Shown here: piece by piece, positions 34,605 through 43,046 of the stretch | Position numbering within the stretch: the first letter of the stretch is position 1 | How the letters are laid out: each line of letters begins with the position of its first letter | Assembly (NCBI GenBank): GCA_013289445.1 | Contig: JABCZZ010000010.1 | Span: 1-50,274, forward strand | Reading direction: 5' to 3' | From: Alphaproteobacteria bacterium | Lineage (GTDB): Bacteria > Pseudomonadota > Alphaproteobacteria > Rickettsiales > JABCZZ01 | DNA: 50,274 bases | Notes under the pieces: model-generated | Databases searched by the model: none | Told to the model about the DNA's origin: nothing | The model's input: the letters and a program-made list of their open reading frames with translations, nothing else | Program-made: the position numbers and the translations under genes

Positions 34605-34638
34605 CGCAGTGGGGGCTTATATCCCGCTGAAAAAAGGT

Positions 34639-35616
34639 TTAATTTTCGAGCCCTGCGCGGGTGCGTATTTGGTCGGCGATGAGCAAAGCATCATCCAGCC
34701 GGTAGGCAGGGGCAAAAAATCCCGTATCGTACTGTTTAAGCGGCTTTGCAAGGTGCTCGGCGTAGAGCTTCTCCAGAAACCGCTGGTGCTTGCCGGAGAC
34801 GAAAGCATCTGTGGCATAGACGAATAGTGGTTTGCCGGTGGCGCAGGCTTCCGAACACATTGAGACGGAATCGCCGGTGGCGATAGCGGCATCGGCAAGT
34901 CCCAGAAATCCGAAATAGGGATTGGCCCCGTCTTCGTTTTTTTGCCAGTCATGCAGGTAATGCGGCACGGTAAGATTATCGGAAAGAGTTTTTATAGCGC
35001 TGGGTTCGGTGCGCCGGCTGGTAGTGATAAGCAGTGAAGCATTATGAGTTGCCGCAAGCGTAGAAGAAAGTTTTGCCAGCTCTTTTGCTTCATGCTCGCC
35101 GAAATTGCCGCCGCGCGAACTGCCGCCGATGAGCAGTGCAATCCTGGGTGTGGGAAGGTGGGCAAGTGGCGCGCGCCACTTTTCTGCTTCGCTTTTAAGC
35201 AAGGCCAGCGTTACGCGGTGAGGTGCGCCAAGCGTGGTGAAGACATTCTTGTTGGTGTGTGCGTTGTCATGTGCAGGTGCGGCGATAAAATCAAAATGGC
35301 TGCTGGGTGCGCCTGGCCACTGAATCTGCGCGGTGAAGCAGGAAGGGCGCTGTGATTTTATATAAGAAGCAACGATGCCAAGCCGGCGTGCGCAGGTGAT
35401 GGTGATATCGGGCCAGGGTGCCTGCAACTCTGCCAGCGTTTCCTTGCTTACGCACAGCGTATTGGAATTGAGCAGGAAATTAGGCAGTTTGGTGAATAGA
35501 TTAAAACGGATGTTCTTGGTGACGTAAGGGGCGCCAAGGGCTTCTGCCACGCCTAGTGTCTGGCTGGTGTTGCCCTGGCGTTCGTCGAGGAGTGCCCATA
35601 TGATTTTCTGCGGCAA
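34639..35616 (-). CDS. Mitochondrial-fission ELM1-family protein
   Basis: This protein belongs to the ELM1 family (DUF1022), present in many Alphaproteobacteria and in plant mitochondria, where ELM1 recruits dynamin. IIWALLDERQGNTSQTLGVAEALGAPY at the start, RIALLIGGSSRGG in the middle and VSMCSEACATGKPLFVYA near the end are typical; the fold resembles a GT-B glycosyltransferase. The bacterial function is unknown. The open frame runs back to 36060, but a divergent oxygenase gene starts at 35692. The family match begins at about LPQKIIW, so I place the start at TTG 35616, with GGAAAG upstream. That gives 325 residues. The remaining frame is a shadow. Confidence 0.82.
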   Translation of the reverse strand: MPQKIIWALLDERQGNTSQTLGVAEALGAPYVTKNIRFNLFTKLPNFLLNSNTLCVSKETLAELQAPWPDITITCARRLGIVASYIKSQRPSCFTAQIQWPGAPSSHFDFIAAPAHDNAHTNKNVFTTLGAPHRVTLALLKSEAEKWRAPLAHLPTPRIALLIGGSSRGGNFGEHEAKELAKLSSTLAATHNASLLITTSRRTEPSAIKTLSDNLTVPHYLHDWQKNEDGANPYFGFLGLADAAIATGDSVSMCSEACATGKPLFVYATDAFVSGKHQRFLEKLYAEHLAKPLKQYDTGFFAPAYRLDDALLIADQIRTRAGLEN

Positions 35617-35691
35617 AAGAGGATCTTTCCAGTGAGTGTTTTCTTGTCTTGTACCTTGTAACGGTATACAAGGCAATGATAAGGAAAACCT

Positions 35692-36363
35692 ATGCCACAG
35701 CCCCAGACCGCCGCTAAAATCATGCCGCCGCAGGAAGCGATACTTGATATCGCCGCGTTGCAGGCGACACCGCTTTGCACCGAGCCGTATGACTACCTGA
35801 TCGTGCCCAACTTCATTTCGGCCTCGGCGCTGGAGGCTATCGATAAGGATTATCCCCAGATCGCCAAACGCGGCAGCTTTCCCTTGCACCTGCTTTCTTA
35901 CGGCCCGGCGTTCAAGGAATTGCTTGCGGCACTGCAAGGCGATGCATTCCGCCGTGCAGTGGAGCAGAAATTCTCTCTCGATCTGACCGATAAGCCAACC
36001 ATGTTTACCGTGCGCGGCCATTGCGGTACGAAAGATGGCTACATCCATACCGATTCGCAAAGCAAGATCATTACCGTGCTGCTCTATATGAACCAGCAGT
36101 GGCAGGAAAAAGAAGGCGGGCGCCTGCGTGTATTGCGTAGCAAGAACATCGATGATGTGGCGGCAGAGGTGCCGCCTGCATCAGGCACGCTGCTGCTGTT
36201 TCGCCGTGCCGATAATTCATTTCACGGCCATAAACCCTATATTGGCCCGCGCAAGGTGATTCAGATGAACTGGGTAGCCGATCAGCAATTTGCCGACCGC
36301 AATATCTTCCGCCATACCCTCTCGACGTTCTTTAAGAAGCTCAATCCATTCGCGGGCTATTAA
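35692..36363 (+). CDS. 2OG-Fe(II) oxygenase family protein
   Basis: This 223-residue protein has the double-stranded beta-helix of Fe(II)/2-oxoglutarate dioxygenases: HTD with H119 and D121, a distal histidine in NSFHGH (H178 or H180) and R187 in GPRKVIQ for 2-oxoglutarate. It resembles prolyl-hydroxylase-type enzymes that act on proteins or small molecules; the substrate is unknown. AAGGAAA precedes the ATG. It is divergent from the ELM1-family gene and 54 bp upstream of a sulfotransferase-like gene on the same strand, so the two may form an operon for modifying a shared glycan or protein. Confidence 0.82.
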   Translation: MPQPQTAAKIMPPQEAILDIAALQATPLCTEPYDYLIVPNFISASALEAIDKDYPQIAKRGSFPLHLLSYGPAFKELLAALQGDAFRRAVEQKFSLDLTDKPTMFTVRGHCGTKDGYIHTDSQSKIITVLLYMNQQWQEKEGGRLRVLRSKNIDDVAAEVPPASGTLLLFRRADNSFHGHKPYIGPRKVIQMNWVADQQFADRNIFRHTLSTFFKKLNPFAGY

Positions 36364-36417
36364 GCCTGTGCGGGCTGGATTAACCATTTCTTAGAGAATA
36401 ACTGCTACTTTCAATGT

Positions 36418-37350
36418 ATGCCAACCCACCTCGAAGAACTTGCGCAATGGCGCGCTAAAGTGCCGGCAGATTTGGCCGAGGGCACTGCCATTGAAGCGAT
36501 CGGAAAACTTAAAAAAGCCGGATGCATCCGCAGCATCACACTCATTAATGGCCTGCCGCGCTCGGCAAGTACGATATTAGCCAAGGCGCTCGCCTCATCG
36601 GACGATTTCCATCTGCCCCAGAACACGGTTTTTCATGAAGTGCTGACCGATAGCGTGGCGGTGCCGCCGGGCTCGAACATTCTGATGGGAAGCCTGGTTG
36701 AGCTAGGGGTGGTGCCGCCCAAGCCCGGCAATAAGCCAGTCGATCTTGTGCTGAAGACCATGTCGGATGAATTTACCGGCGATGCCCTGAAATCGTTTTT
36801 GCCGTATGTGGACAATGTAGTGTCCACTGTAAGGGATCCGGCACGCCATATCAGCTGTATCGTAGAAAAATACGCTTACGATGAGAACCTTGCGCCCGGC
36901 TCCATAGAGAAGGTGGCGCGAGATTCCTGGAATGCGATGAATGATAATATCAATATGATCGATAGCTGGCGAGCCGCACATTCCGATCAGAAATTGCAGC
37001 ATGCGGTTATCAGTACCGGTCAGCTGACACAGCTGCCTGAAGAAACCCTGAAATATGTGTGCGAAGAATTCAGTAAGGGTAATCACCTCATACGCTTTAA
37101 TCAGGATATGGTCGATAACTGGCGTCCTAAAGTGTTCGATCCCTATTGCGACTTCTGGGCAATCAATGAGATGAGAGCCACCCGGTTTAACAGAGCGCCT
37201 TATATCCCTTTTTCACGCAAGGATGTGGGGTCATTCGGCGATCTCTATGATGAACTGAAACCTATGTTTGATAGCATCAAGTTGCGTTATCCGCATGCCC
37301 AGTCCTGGGCGGAAAGTGTTCAGGACAAGAATCGGCAGCACATTTTATAG
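36418..37350 (+). CDS. Sulfotransferase-like P-loop protein
   Basis: This 310-residue protein has a sulfotransferase-type P-loop, LINGLPRSASTIL (residues 42-54), similar to the PAPS 5'-phosphosulfate loop. VRDPARHISCIVEKY (about 139-153) resembles the 3'-phosphate-binding motif. The C-terminal part (RFNQDMVDNWRPKVFDP) is poorly conserved. Sulfotransferases transfer sulfate from PAPS to glycans, lipids or small molecules; an adjacent PAPS-making gene is absent. A kinase-like or other P-loop role is possible. It follows the 2OG oxygenase gene after 54 bp. Confidence 0.65.
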   Translation: MPTHLEELAQWRAKVPADLAEGTAIEAIGKLKKAGCIRSITLINGLPRSASTILAKALASSDDFHLPQNTVFHEVLTDSVAVPPGSNILMGSLVELGVVPPKPGNKPVDLVLKTMSDEFTGDALKSFLPYVDNVVSTVRDPARHISCIVEKYAYDENLAPGSIEKVARDSWNAMNDNINMIDSWRAAHSDQKLQHAVISTGQLTQLPEETLKYVCEEFSKGNHLIRFNQDMVDNWRPKVFDPYCDFWAINEMRATRFNRAPYIPFSRKDVGSFGDLYDELKPMFDSIKLRYPHAQSWAESVQDKNRQHIL

Positions 37351-37381
37351 TGATGTCTTTTTACGGCCTGCCTGAAGGGAA

Positions 37382-37456
<75 letters not shown>

Positions 37457-37493
37457 ATCACAATCACAGGGCCTAAGCCCCCGAAAGGACGCT

Positions 37494-37521
37494 AATATAG
37501 GCACTTGCTTTGACTTTGCAA
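37494..37521 (-). promoter_or_regulatory. Promoter of tRNA-Gly
   Basis: On the minus strand, TTGCAA (37516-37521) and TATATT (37494-37499) are spaced 16 bp, close to the sigma-70 consensus. They lie about 38 bp before the tRNA 5' end, giving a start of transcription near 37487. Confidence 0.55.
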
Positions 37522-37585
37522 GCATTTAGTGGTTGGGGTAAAAGCGGCCTTGTGCTATAGGAATTGCCTGATATACGAGGGAATT

Positions 37586-38497
37586 ATGACGTTCTTGTCC
37601 AATGCCGCACCCAGCGCACAGCCTTCGCCTTACGTGAAGGATGTCACCGTACAGAATTTCATGCAGGAGGTCATTCATGCCTCGCTGCAGGTGCCAGTGC
37701 TTGTCTATTTCACCGCCGCATGGTGCGGGCCCTGCAAACAGTATGGCCCGACACTTGAGAAAGTAGTAAACGACGCCCAGGGGCGCCTCAAGCTTGCCCG
37801 TGTCGATATCGACAAAAATCAGCCGCTCGCGCAGCAGTTTCGTATCCAGTCGGTGCCGATGGTCTATATTTTTGCGCAAGGCCAGCCGCTCGATGCGTTT
37901 GCCGGCGCCCTGCCCGAAAGCCAGCTCAAACAGATGCTCGCGCAGTTTCTGGGGGCAAGCCCCGAAGAAGAAATGACACAGGCCACACTTGAGAATGCCG
38001 GCAAGTTGCTGGCCGGGGGTGATCATGAAATGGCAGCAGAAATATTCAAGACCATTCTTGTCAACGATCCGCAGAACATCGAGGCCATAGCAGGTCTTGC
38101 GCGCTGTTTTGCCGCATTGGGCCAGGTCGATCAGGCCATCCAGCTGTTGGCACAGATTCCCGAAGATAAGCAGTCACACGAATCGGTGGCTGCGGCAAAA
38201 GCATCCGTCACTCTTGCAAAATCGGCACCTGTATCGGCAGATTTCGCGGTACTGCAAAAGAAAATTGCCGCTAATCCACTCGATCATCAGGCGCGGTTTG
38301 ATCTGGCCGGGGTGTTTGCGCAGGGCGGCAAGTCAGAGGAAGCGATTGGCGAGTTGCTCGCTATCATCGGCAAAGAGAAAGACTGGAATAACGGTGCCGC
38401 CCGTGCTCAGTTGCTCACCATTTTTGAGGCGCTGGGCCATACCCATCCTCTGACCATGCAGGGCAGGCGCAGACTTTCATCGATTTTGTTCTCGTAA
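37586..38497 (+). CDS. cnoX: Thioredoxin-TPR co-chaperone CnoX (YbbN)
   Basis: This 303-residue protein has a thioredoxin domain (residues about 20-120) with active site WCGPC (C47, C50), then a TPR-like helical domain to the end ([45 protein letters not shown]). It matches CnoX/YbbN, a holdase that protects proteins from oxidation and hands them to GroEL/DnaK. E. coli CnoX has lost the first cysteine (SxxC); this one keeps CGPC, so thiol oxidoreductase activity is likely. I start at ATG 37586 with GAGG upstream rather than at 37529. A Trm112-like gene follows after 8 bp. Confidence 0.92.
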   Translation: MTFLSNAAPSAQPSPYVKDVTVQNFMQEVIHASLQVPVLVYFTAAWCGPCKQYGPTLEKVVNDAQGRLKLARVDIDKNQPLAQQFRIQSVPMVYIFAQGQPLDAFAGALPESQLKQMLAQFLGASPEEEMTQATLENAGKLLAGGDHEMAAEIFKTILVNDPQNIEAIAGLARCFAALGQVDQAIQLLAQIPEDKQSHESVAAAKASVTLAKSAPVSADFAVLQKKIAANPLDHQARFDLAGVFAQGGKSEEAIGELLAIIGKEKDWNNGAARAQLLTIFEALGHTHPLTMQGRRRLSSILFS

Positions 38498-38505
38498 GGA
38501 GTATT

Positions 38506-38682
38506 ATGGCTGCCGTTGATCCCAAATTGCTTGAGATTCTGGTCTGTCCGCTCACCAAGGCGACATTGCGCTATGATGCGCAGGCGGGCGAACTCATCAG
38601 CGATAAAGCGAAGCTCGCTTATCCCATCCGCGACGGTATTCCGATTATGCTAGTGGAAGAAGCCAGAAAACTTGAAGGCTAG
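38506..38682 (+). CDS. Trm112/YcaR (UPF0434) family protein, 58 residues
   Basis: This 58-residue protein starts [20 protein letters not shown] and ends [15 protein letters not shown], the classic Trm112/YcaR (UPF0434) pattern. It keeps the first Cys (CPLTK) but no other cysteine, so it cannot bind zinc the way eukaryotic Trm112 does; this is common in the bacterial family. AAGGAG precedes the ATG. It is co-transcribed with cnoX (8-bp gap). Its stop overlaps by 4 bp the stop of the convergent membrane-protein gene. Trm112 activates methyltransferases in eukaryotes; bacterial function is unclear. Confidence 0.9.
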   Translation: MAAVDPKLLEILVCPLTKATLRYDAQAGELISDKAKLAYPIRDGIPIMLVEEARKLEG

Positions 38683-39086
38683 GCTTTGGCCGCGCCTGCT
38701 TCTTTTTCATCCAGCTTGCCTTGCAGTTCTATATAGTTGCGCGCACGGCTTGCACCGCTTGCCGAACTCCATGCAGCGCCACTTCCAATACCCAGTAAGG
38801 CACCGCCGCCGACCAAGCCTATTCCTGCCTTTTTTAAGAGACCCTTAAATATATCAACCACTTTTGACTCATCTGCCGTCATTGCCCTGCCGAAGCGTTC
38901 TTGCATTTTGCCTTCAACGAATTCATTTAATTTGGTGCCGCGTGTCTTGACTAGCCAGGATGCTCCGAGGATCACGCTTCCTACAGACAGCACCAAACCC
39001 GTGCCGCTGGCAATTTTTGTTATCGTTGTTGCCCAGCTGCTAGTCGGTTTGCCTAGTTTATTTTCTGTATTTTCTGTATCGCTCAT
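38679..39086 (-). CDS. Unrecognised small membrane protein
   Basis: This 135-residue protein has a hydrophilic N terminus with TEN repeats (DTENTENK), a membrane helix [19 protein letters not shown] and a second Gly/Ala-rich hydrophobic segment ([18 protein letters not shown]). An amphipathic helix ([14 protein letters not shown]) lies between them. I recognise no family. I start at ATG 39086, with GGGAG upstream. Three TTACGAAA copies lie in the spacer upstream of it. Possibly a two-helix inner-membrane protein. Confidence 0.7.
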   Translation of the reverse strand: MSDTENTENKLGKPTSSWATTITKIASGTGLVLSVGSVILGASWLVKTRGTKLNEFVEGKMQERFGRAMTADESKVVDIFKGLLKKAGIGLVGGGALLGIGSGAAWSSASGASRARNYIELQGKLDEKEAGAAKA

Positions 39087-39133
39087 AACCACTCCCTAAA
39101 GCGTAGATTCAACCCCATAGTAACGCAGAAGTG

Positions 39134-39169
39134 TTACGAAATTATTACGAAACCCAAGAATTTTCGTAA
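39134..39169. promoter_or_regulatory. Three TTACGAAA copies upstream of the membrane-protein gene
   Basis: TTACGAAA occurs at 39134-39141 and 39145-39152, 11 bp apart, and as inverted TTTCGTAA at 39162-39169. All lie in the 129-bp spacer between the diguanylate-cyclase-like gene (downstream end 39216) and the membrane-protein gene (start 39086). The one-turn spacing suggests a regulator binding site. Confidence 0.45.
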
Positions 39170-39215
39170 ATTCAGCTAAACGGCGCTTAAACAGCTTTTA
39201 TGCACAGGGATAACT

Positions 39216-40220
39216 TTAGTGCAGGTTTCCGGCTAAGGTGCCAGAAACAATATGACTTTCGCCTGCATGCTTGGCGATATAAAGCTGCATGTCAGCTGCC
39301 TTATAAAGATTCGTGGCGTTAGCGTTCTGGCCGAACTTGGTGCTGGCCGCACCGATGGAAACCGTGCATCCCACCGGCTTGTTATGTGAGCCGGCAAAGA
39401 ACGTGTGGCGCGCGACGGTATCGCGGATACGCTCGGCAACCACGACGGCGCCTTCCAGATTGGTCTCGGGCAGGATGATGGCAAATTCCTCACCGTTGAT
39501 GCGTGCGGCGAGATCGATATCGCGCAGGCAGGTATAGACGAGTTTGGCAATGCCGCTGAGCACGCTTTCGGCCATGTCCTGGCCGTAAGAGTCCTTGATT
39601 TTCTGAAACTGATTGACGTCCACCAGCAGCAGCGCAAGGTCGGCATGGGTGCGGCGTATACGCTTGGTCTCATCTTCCAGACGGCTCCAGAATACCTGGC
39701 GGTTGGCTAGTCCCGTGAGATTATCGCAGGTGTTGATATGCAGTAGTTCGTCGCGCATCTTCTGCTCGGCGTTCATGCGATCGGTGATATCGCGCAGCGT
39801 GCCGCTTGAGCCGATGATGGCGCCGTTTTCATCGAACCAGGGATAGGAAATATCCGCCACCCATATCTGGCGGCCGTCTTTGGTCTTCATGAGATAATCA
39901 GCCTGCCATTTACGCACTTCGCCGCGTTTGCGGTTTTCTTCGAGGCTGGTGTAGGATTCCACCGGACGCATGCCTTCATTGACCATACGCGTCTCGACGA
40001 TGAGCGAGCGCAGATTGATGCGCGTGAGTTCTTCGACGCTGTAGCCCAGAAGCTGGGTGACGGCCTGGCTGATATAATCGTACTGCATGGTGTCATAACG
40101 CAGGCGGTAGACCGTATCGCTCGAGCAGCGCGTGAGCAGCTCAATCTCCGCTTTGAGTTTTGCCACCGGTGAGAGGCCTTTGAAAGCCTTGGAAAGGGCT
40201 TTCACAGTACGTTTCGACAT
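39216..40220 (-). CDS. PAS-GGDEF protein with degenerate NGEEF site
   Basis: This 334-residue cytosolic protein has an N-terminal PAS domain (about residues 28-150; RYDTMQYDYISQAVTQLLGY, GSSGTLRDITDRM) and a C-terminal GGDEF domain (about 165-325). The signature is NGEEF at 242-246 instead of GG[DE]EF, and the upstream VDVNQFQKIKDSYGQDMAES replaces the usual DxDxFKxxND...GHxxGD. The first Gly is lost; the metal-binding acidic residues partly remain. It may be a weak or inactive diguanylate cyclase, a GTP- or c-di-GMP-sensing protein, or still active. No EAL domain. No membrane segment or signal peptide; PAS is probably the sensor. Confidence 0.87.
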   Translation of the reverse strand: MSKRTVKALSKAFKGLSPVAKLKAEIELLTRCSSDTVYRLRYDTMQYDYISQAVTQLLGYSVEELTRINLRSLIVETRMVNEGMRPVESYTSLEENRKRGEVRKWQADYLMKTKDGRQIWVADISYPWFDENGAIIGSSGTLRDITDRMNAEQKMRDELLHINTCDNLTGLANRQVFWSRLEDETKRIRRTHADLALLLVDVNQFQKIKDSYGQDMAESVLSGIAKLVYTCLRDIDLAARINGEEFAIILPETNLEGAVVVAERIRDTVARHTFFAGSHNKPVGCTVSIGAASTKFGQNANATNLYKAADMQLYIAKHAGESHIVSGTLAGNLH

Positions 40221-40318
40221 AGATCCCCTACTACAACTGGTATTGTTCTTCTAAACGACACACAGTATATAGTGGGAAATCCTTTCAGGCAATAACCGGA
40301 TTGAGGTGAATAAAAAAA

Positions 40319-40582
40319 TTATGCCGCTTCTTCTTCCAGCGCCATTCCTAGTGCTAGTTTATAGGTGTCGAGCAGATGTTCCTGCTCATCGCGTTCGGCG
40401 GCGTCAAGCTTGCGCAGCTGGATGACCTTGCGCAATGTTTTGACGTCATAGCCGTTGCCTTTGGCTTCGGCGAAGATGTCGCGGATATCCGAAGCAATGC
40501 CGGATTTTTCTTCTTCAAGGCGTTCGATACGTTCAACAATGGTCCTGAGCTGGTCTGCAGCGATGCCACCCTTTTTGGTCAT
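40319..40582 (-). CDS. gapR: GapR-like nucleoid-associated protein (DUF2312)
   Basis: This 87-residue protein matches DUF2312, the GapR family: [46 protein letters not shown]. In Caulobacter GapR forms dimers/tetramers around overtwisted, AT-rich DNA and aids replication and transcription. AGGAT precedes ATG 40582; an in-frame extension to 40714 is not supported. It is divergent from rpsU. Short, highly conserved and characteristic of Alphaproteobacteria, so it helps place the window. Confidence 0.93.
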   Translation of the reverse strand: MTKKGGIAADQLRTIVERIERLEEEKSGIASDIRDIFAEAKGNGYDVKTLRKVIQLRKLDAAERDEQEHLLDTYKLALGMALEEEAA

Positions 40583-40788
40583 ATAAATCCTATAGGTTAA
40601 GAGGTTACAAGCAATGCGGAATTTCACCGCCCCATAAGCCTGCCACAGGCGTTGCTCGCCCAGGCGCAGAGAATAAAAGGAAGTCCTTTTTAGGCGTTTT
40701 TTAACGCTTGGCAACTATAATTTACCCTCGACAGAAGGTGCTTTTGGGCGTATAAACCGCGCCTCAATCCTGGAAGGGGGTATTGTTT

Positions 40789-40992
40789 TTGGTAGAAGTA
40801 GTTGTTCGCGATAATAACGTCGATCAGGCACTCCGCGCGCTTAAAAAGAAAATGCAGCGTGAAGGTATTTTCCGTGAAATGAAAATGCGCCGCCACTTCG
40901 AGAAACCCTCTGAAGAGCGCGTACGCCGTGCCGCTGAAGCGGTTCGCCGTACTCGTAAGCTTGCCCGCAAAAATGCGGATAAGAACGATTAG
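40789..40992 (+). CDS. rpsU: 30S ribosomal protein S21, TTG start
   Basis: This 67-residue protein is small-subunit protein S21: [20 protein letters not shown] and [19 protein letters not shown] are hallmarks. S21 helps the 30S subunit start translation. The likely start is TTG 40789 (giving MVEVVV), 8 bases after GGGGG in AAGGGGG; TTG 40783 would be too close to it. A TATAAT box at 40716-40721 is the probable -10. An intrinsic terminator follows at 41022. The Lys/Arg-rich C-terminal tail is as in other Alphaproteobacteria. Confidence 0.96.
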   Translation: MVEVVVRDNNVDQALRALKKKMQREGIFREMKMRRHFEKPSEERVRRAAEAVRRTRKLARKNADKND

Positions 40993-41021
40993 TGTTATAA
41001 TGTTGCAGGAATTATGCAAAA

Positions 41022-41047
41022 GGGAGCGAGCAATCGCTCTCTTTTTT
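41022..41047 (+). terminator. Intrinsic terminator of rpsU
   Basis: GAGCGA (41024-41029), GCAA tetraloop, TCGCTC (41034-41039), then TCTTTTTT. This is a canonical Rho-independent terminator 30 bp after rpsU. Its T-run overlaps the stop codon region of the convergent irr gene. Confidence 0.93.
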
Positions 41048-41498
41048 AATTGGCGGGACGCAGGCGTATAACCACGTCGACACTGCTGATCTGTGTGCCC
41101 ATCGGTGGGGTAGGCAGATTTTGCAGCGTAATATGTTCACCCGGAATATCGGTAAGTTTCCCGCTCTCTTCGCACAAAAAGTGGTGATGTGCAGACACAT
41201 TCGTATCAAAGTAGGATTTGCCGCCCTCGATGCTGACTTCCTTAAGCAACCCGGTGTCGGTGAATTGGTGGAGCGTATTGTAAATAGTGGCGAGTGATAC
41301 CTCAACGCCTGCGGCGCGGGCCTCGCGGTGCAGTGACTCTGCGCTGACATGGCGGCATTCATCAGTGAAAAGCAGGCCTCCCAGTAGCAAACGCTGGCGG
41401 GTGGGGCGCAATCCTGCTGATACAAGCTTCTCGGTAATGTCGGCGTATTCGAAGGGCAGTTTTTTCACGCGTGGGTCCTTAAAAGGGGCCTGCCTCAT
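41046..41498 (-). CDS. irr: Irr-type Fur family regulator
   Basis: This 150-residue protein belongs to the Fur superfamily with AGLRPTRQRLLLGGLLF at the N-terminal winged helix and VSLATIYNTLHQFTDTGLL for the recognition helix and wing. The HHH run at residues 104-106 (VSAHHHFLCE) matches the haem-responsive histidines of Irr. Irr proteins of Alphaproteobacteria regulate iron and haem genes and are destabilised by haem. I start at ATG 41498 (MRQAPFK) with GGAAG upstream; a GTG at 41519 is an alternative. hemB, which makes porphobilinogen for haem, lies 5 kb away; a link is likely but not shown. It faces rpsU's terminator. Confidence 0.9.
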   Translation of the reverse strand: MRQAPFKDPRVKKLPFEYADITEKLVSAGLRPTRQRLLLGGLLFTDECRHVSAESLHREARAAGVEVSLATIYNTLHQFTDTGLLKEVSIEGGKSYFDTNVSAHHHFLCEESGKLTDIPGEHITLQNLPTPPMGTQISSVDVVIRLRPAN

Positions 41499-41535
41499 AA
41501 AGGCTTCCAATATTAGCACAATTTCAACTTATTGG

Positions 41536-42942
41536 CTAGTACCCTGTCATGATGCGGTCAACTAATTGTTTGACCGAAGGGATAAATCCGTTGGCGTAAA
41601 AGGGATCTTCCGAGAATTTAAAGGCATTGTGGCCTGAAAACATCAGCTGGTTTTCCACGTCGCCTTCATGAATGATCTGTTGCAACGTCTTTTGGATGCA
41701 ATAACTGCGCGGGTCGGCCTTTTTGCCGGTATTGAAATCTTCCTTGTCTTTCCAGTTGCTGAACTTGCAGTGCGAAAGGCAGCCCATACACTCGATCTGA
41801 TCGACAAGGATCAGATTGGCTTTTTCCGGTGTCACAAAAATCAATGTGGAGTCAGGCGTTTTCATCGCTTCGCTAAAACCTTGGGTTGCGTAAGCATCAG
41901 CGCGCGCCTTGTCTTCGGGCTTTACATAGACGGGACGCCCACGTGCGCCCACCGGCAGTGCTGCCGTCATCGCGCCTTCCGGCGCAATACGATATTCCAT
42001 CTGGCGCTCGCCGCGCTGCGTGAGCTCGACAATGAAATTATTACGGACTGCAGAGGAATAAAAACCAGTCGGGCTGAAACGGTTGAGATAGACATCGCCT
42101 TCTTTAAGCGTCAGCAGTTTCTTTTTCCAGCTTTCGGAAATCGGGCTTTCCGTGGTGAGCAGCGGACGCGTGCCGAACTGAAATGCGATGGGGCCAATCT
42201 CGGGATTGTCCAGCCAGTGCTCCCAGTCGGTCAGATGCCATGCGCCGCCTGCCATGATGATGGGGGTCTGATGCAGGCCGACTTCATTCATGTATTTGCG
42301 GACTTCGGCCACGCGCGGGTAGGGGTCTTCCGGCTTGTGCGGATCCTCGCTGTTGGAAAGGCCGTTATGTCCGCCGGCCAGCCACGGGTCTTCATAGACG
42401 ACGCTGCCCAGCAGGTGCGGCACTTTGCTGTAAGACCTGAGCCAGAGCGCGCGGAAGGCGCGCATCGAAGAAATGATGGGGTGATAATAGACATTATATT
42501 TGGCAGCGATTTCGGCGAGTTTATAAGGCATGCCCGCGCCGCAGGTGACGCCGTGAATGATGCCTTTGGCGCCATCGAGAATGCCTTCGAGAATACGTTC
42601 CGCGCCGCCCATCTCCCAGAGAATATTCATGTGGATGCGGCCTTGGCCGCCGGAAATCTCATGAGCGATGCGGGCCTGTTCCAGACCGCCGATAATGCCG
42701 AAATCGATCAATTCCTCGTGGCGTTCGCGACGTGTCTTGCCGTAATAAATCTGGGGCAGTCGCTTGCCGTTTTCATCGTAACTGTCGGCATTGACCCCGG
42801 AGAATGTGCCCACGGCATTTACCGCAGCGAATGCACCGGAGCTTTGACCACTGGTCGCGCCAATGCCTTTGCCTCCTTCGATGATGGGAAACACTTCTTT
42901 GCCGGACAGAACAACAGGCTTTAATTTATCGGTAAATGCCAT
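41536..42942 (-). CDS. Nitronate monooxygenase-family flavoenzyme
   Basis: This 468-residue enzyme has an FMN TIM barrel of the nitronate monooxygenase/2-nitropropane dioxygenase class: EEFPIIEGGKGIGA-like start, IHGVTCGAGMPYKLAEIA, TPIIMAGGAWHLTDWEHW and IAFQFGTRPLLTTESP. The C-terminal 100 residues are unusual, with CMGCLSHCKFSNWKDKEDF and SYCIQKTL, a Cys-rich segment that might bind a metal or form disulfides. Substrates of this subfamily are uncertain. The promoter upstream is recognisable. It lies 38 bp upstream of irr (same strand), so the two could be co-transcribed. Confidence 0.85.
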   Translation of the reverse strand: MAFTDKLKPVVLSGKEVFPIIEGGKGIGATSGQSSGAFAAVNAVGTFSGVNADSYDENGKRLPQIYYGKTRRERHEELIDFGIIGGLEQARIAHEISGGQGRIHMNILWEMGGAERILEGILDGAKGIIHGVTCGAGMPYKLAEIAAKYNVYYHPIISSMRAFRALWLRSYSKVPHLLGSVVYEDPWLAGGHNGLSNSEDPHKPEDPYPRVAEVRKYMNEVGLHQTPIIMAGGAWHLTDWEHWLDNPEIGPIAFQFGTRPLLTTESPISESWKKKLLTLKEGDVYLNRFSPTGFYSSAVRNNFIVELTQRGERQMEYRIAPEGAMTAALPVGARGRPVYVKPEDKARADAYATQGFSEAMKTPDSTLIFVTPEKANLILVDQIECMGCLSHCKFSNWKDKEDFNTGKKADPRSYCIQKTLQQIIHEGDVENQLMFSGHNAFKFSEDPFYANGFIPSVKQLVDRIMTGY

Positions 42943-42966
42943 TCATTCCCTATTTTTGCAAGCGGC

Positions 42967-42994
42967 ACTATACGGACGCTCCACAACAATGCAA
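42967..42994 (-). promoter_or_regulatory. Probable promoter of the nitronate-monooxygenase gene
   Basis: On the minus strand TTGCAT (42989-42994) and TATAGT (42967-42972) are spaced 16 bp, 25-50 bp before the start codon at 42942. The containing 10-mer GGCACTATAC recurs at 43011-43020 in the same spacer, so a second promoter or operator copy may exist. Confidence 0.5.
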
Positions 42995-43046
42995 CTTCCT
43001 TATTAGCCGGGGCACTATACACCGGGGTTTGCCCAATTTCCAAGCG

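Noticed and set aside
34639..36060. Reading the ELM1-family gene back to 36060
   Set aside because: The extra 148 codons overlap the divergent 2OG oxygenase gene and show no family similarity; TTG 35616 fits the conserved start.
41668..42924. 418-codon open frame on the plus strand
   Set aside because: It is antisense to the nitronate-monooxygenase-family gene, whose motifs are clear; the composition is typical of a shadow frame.
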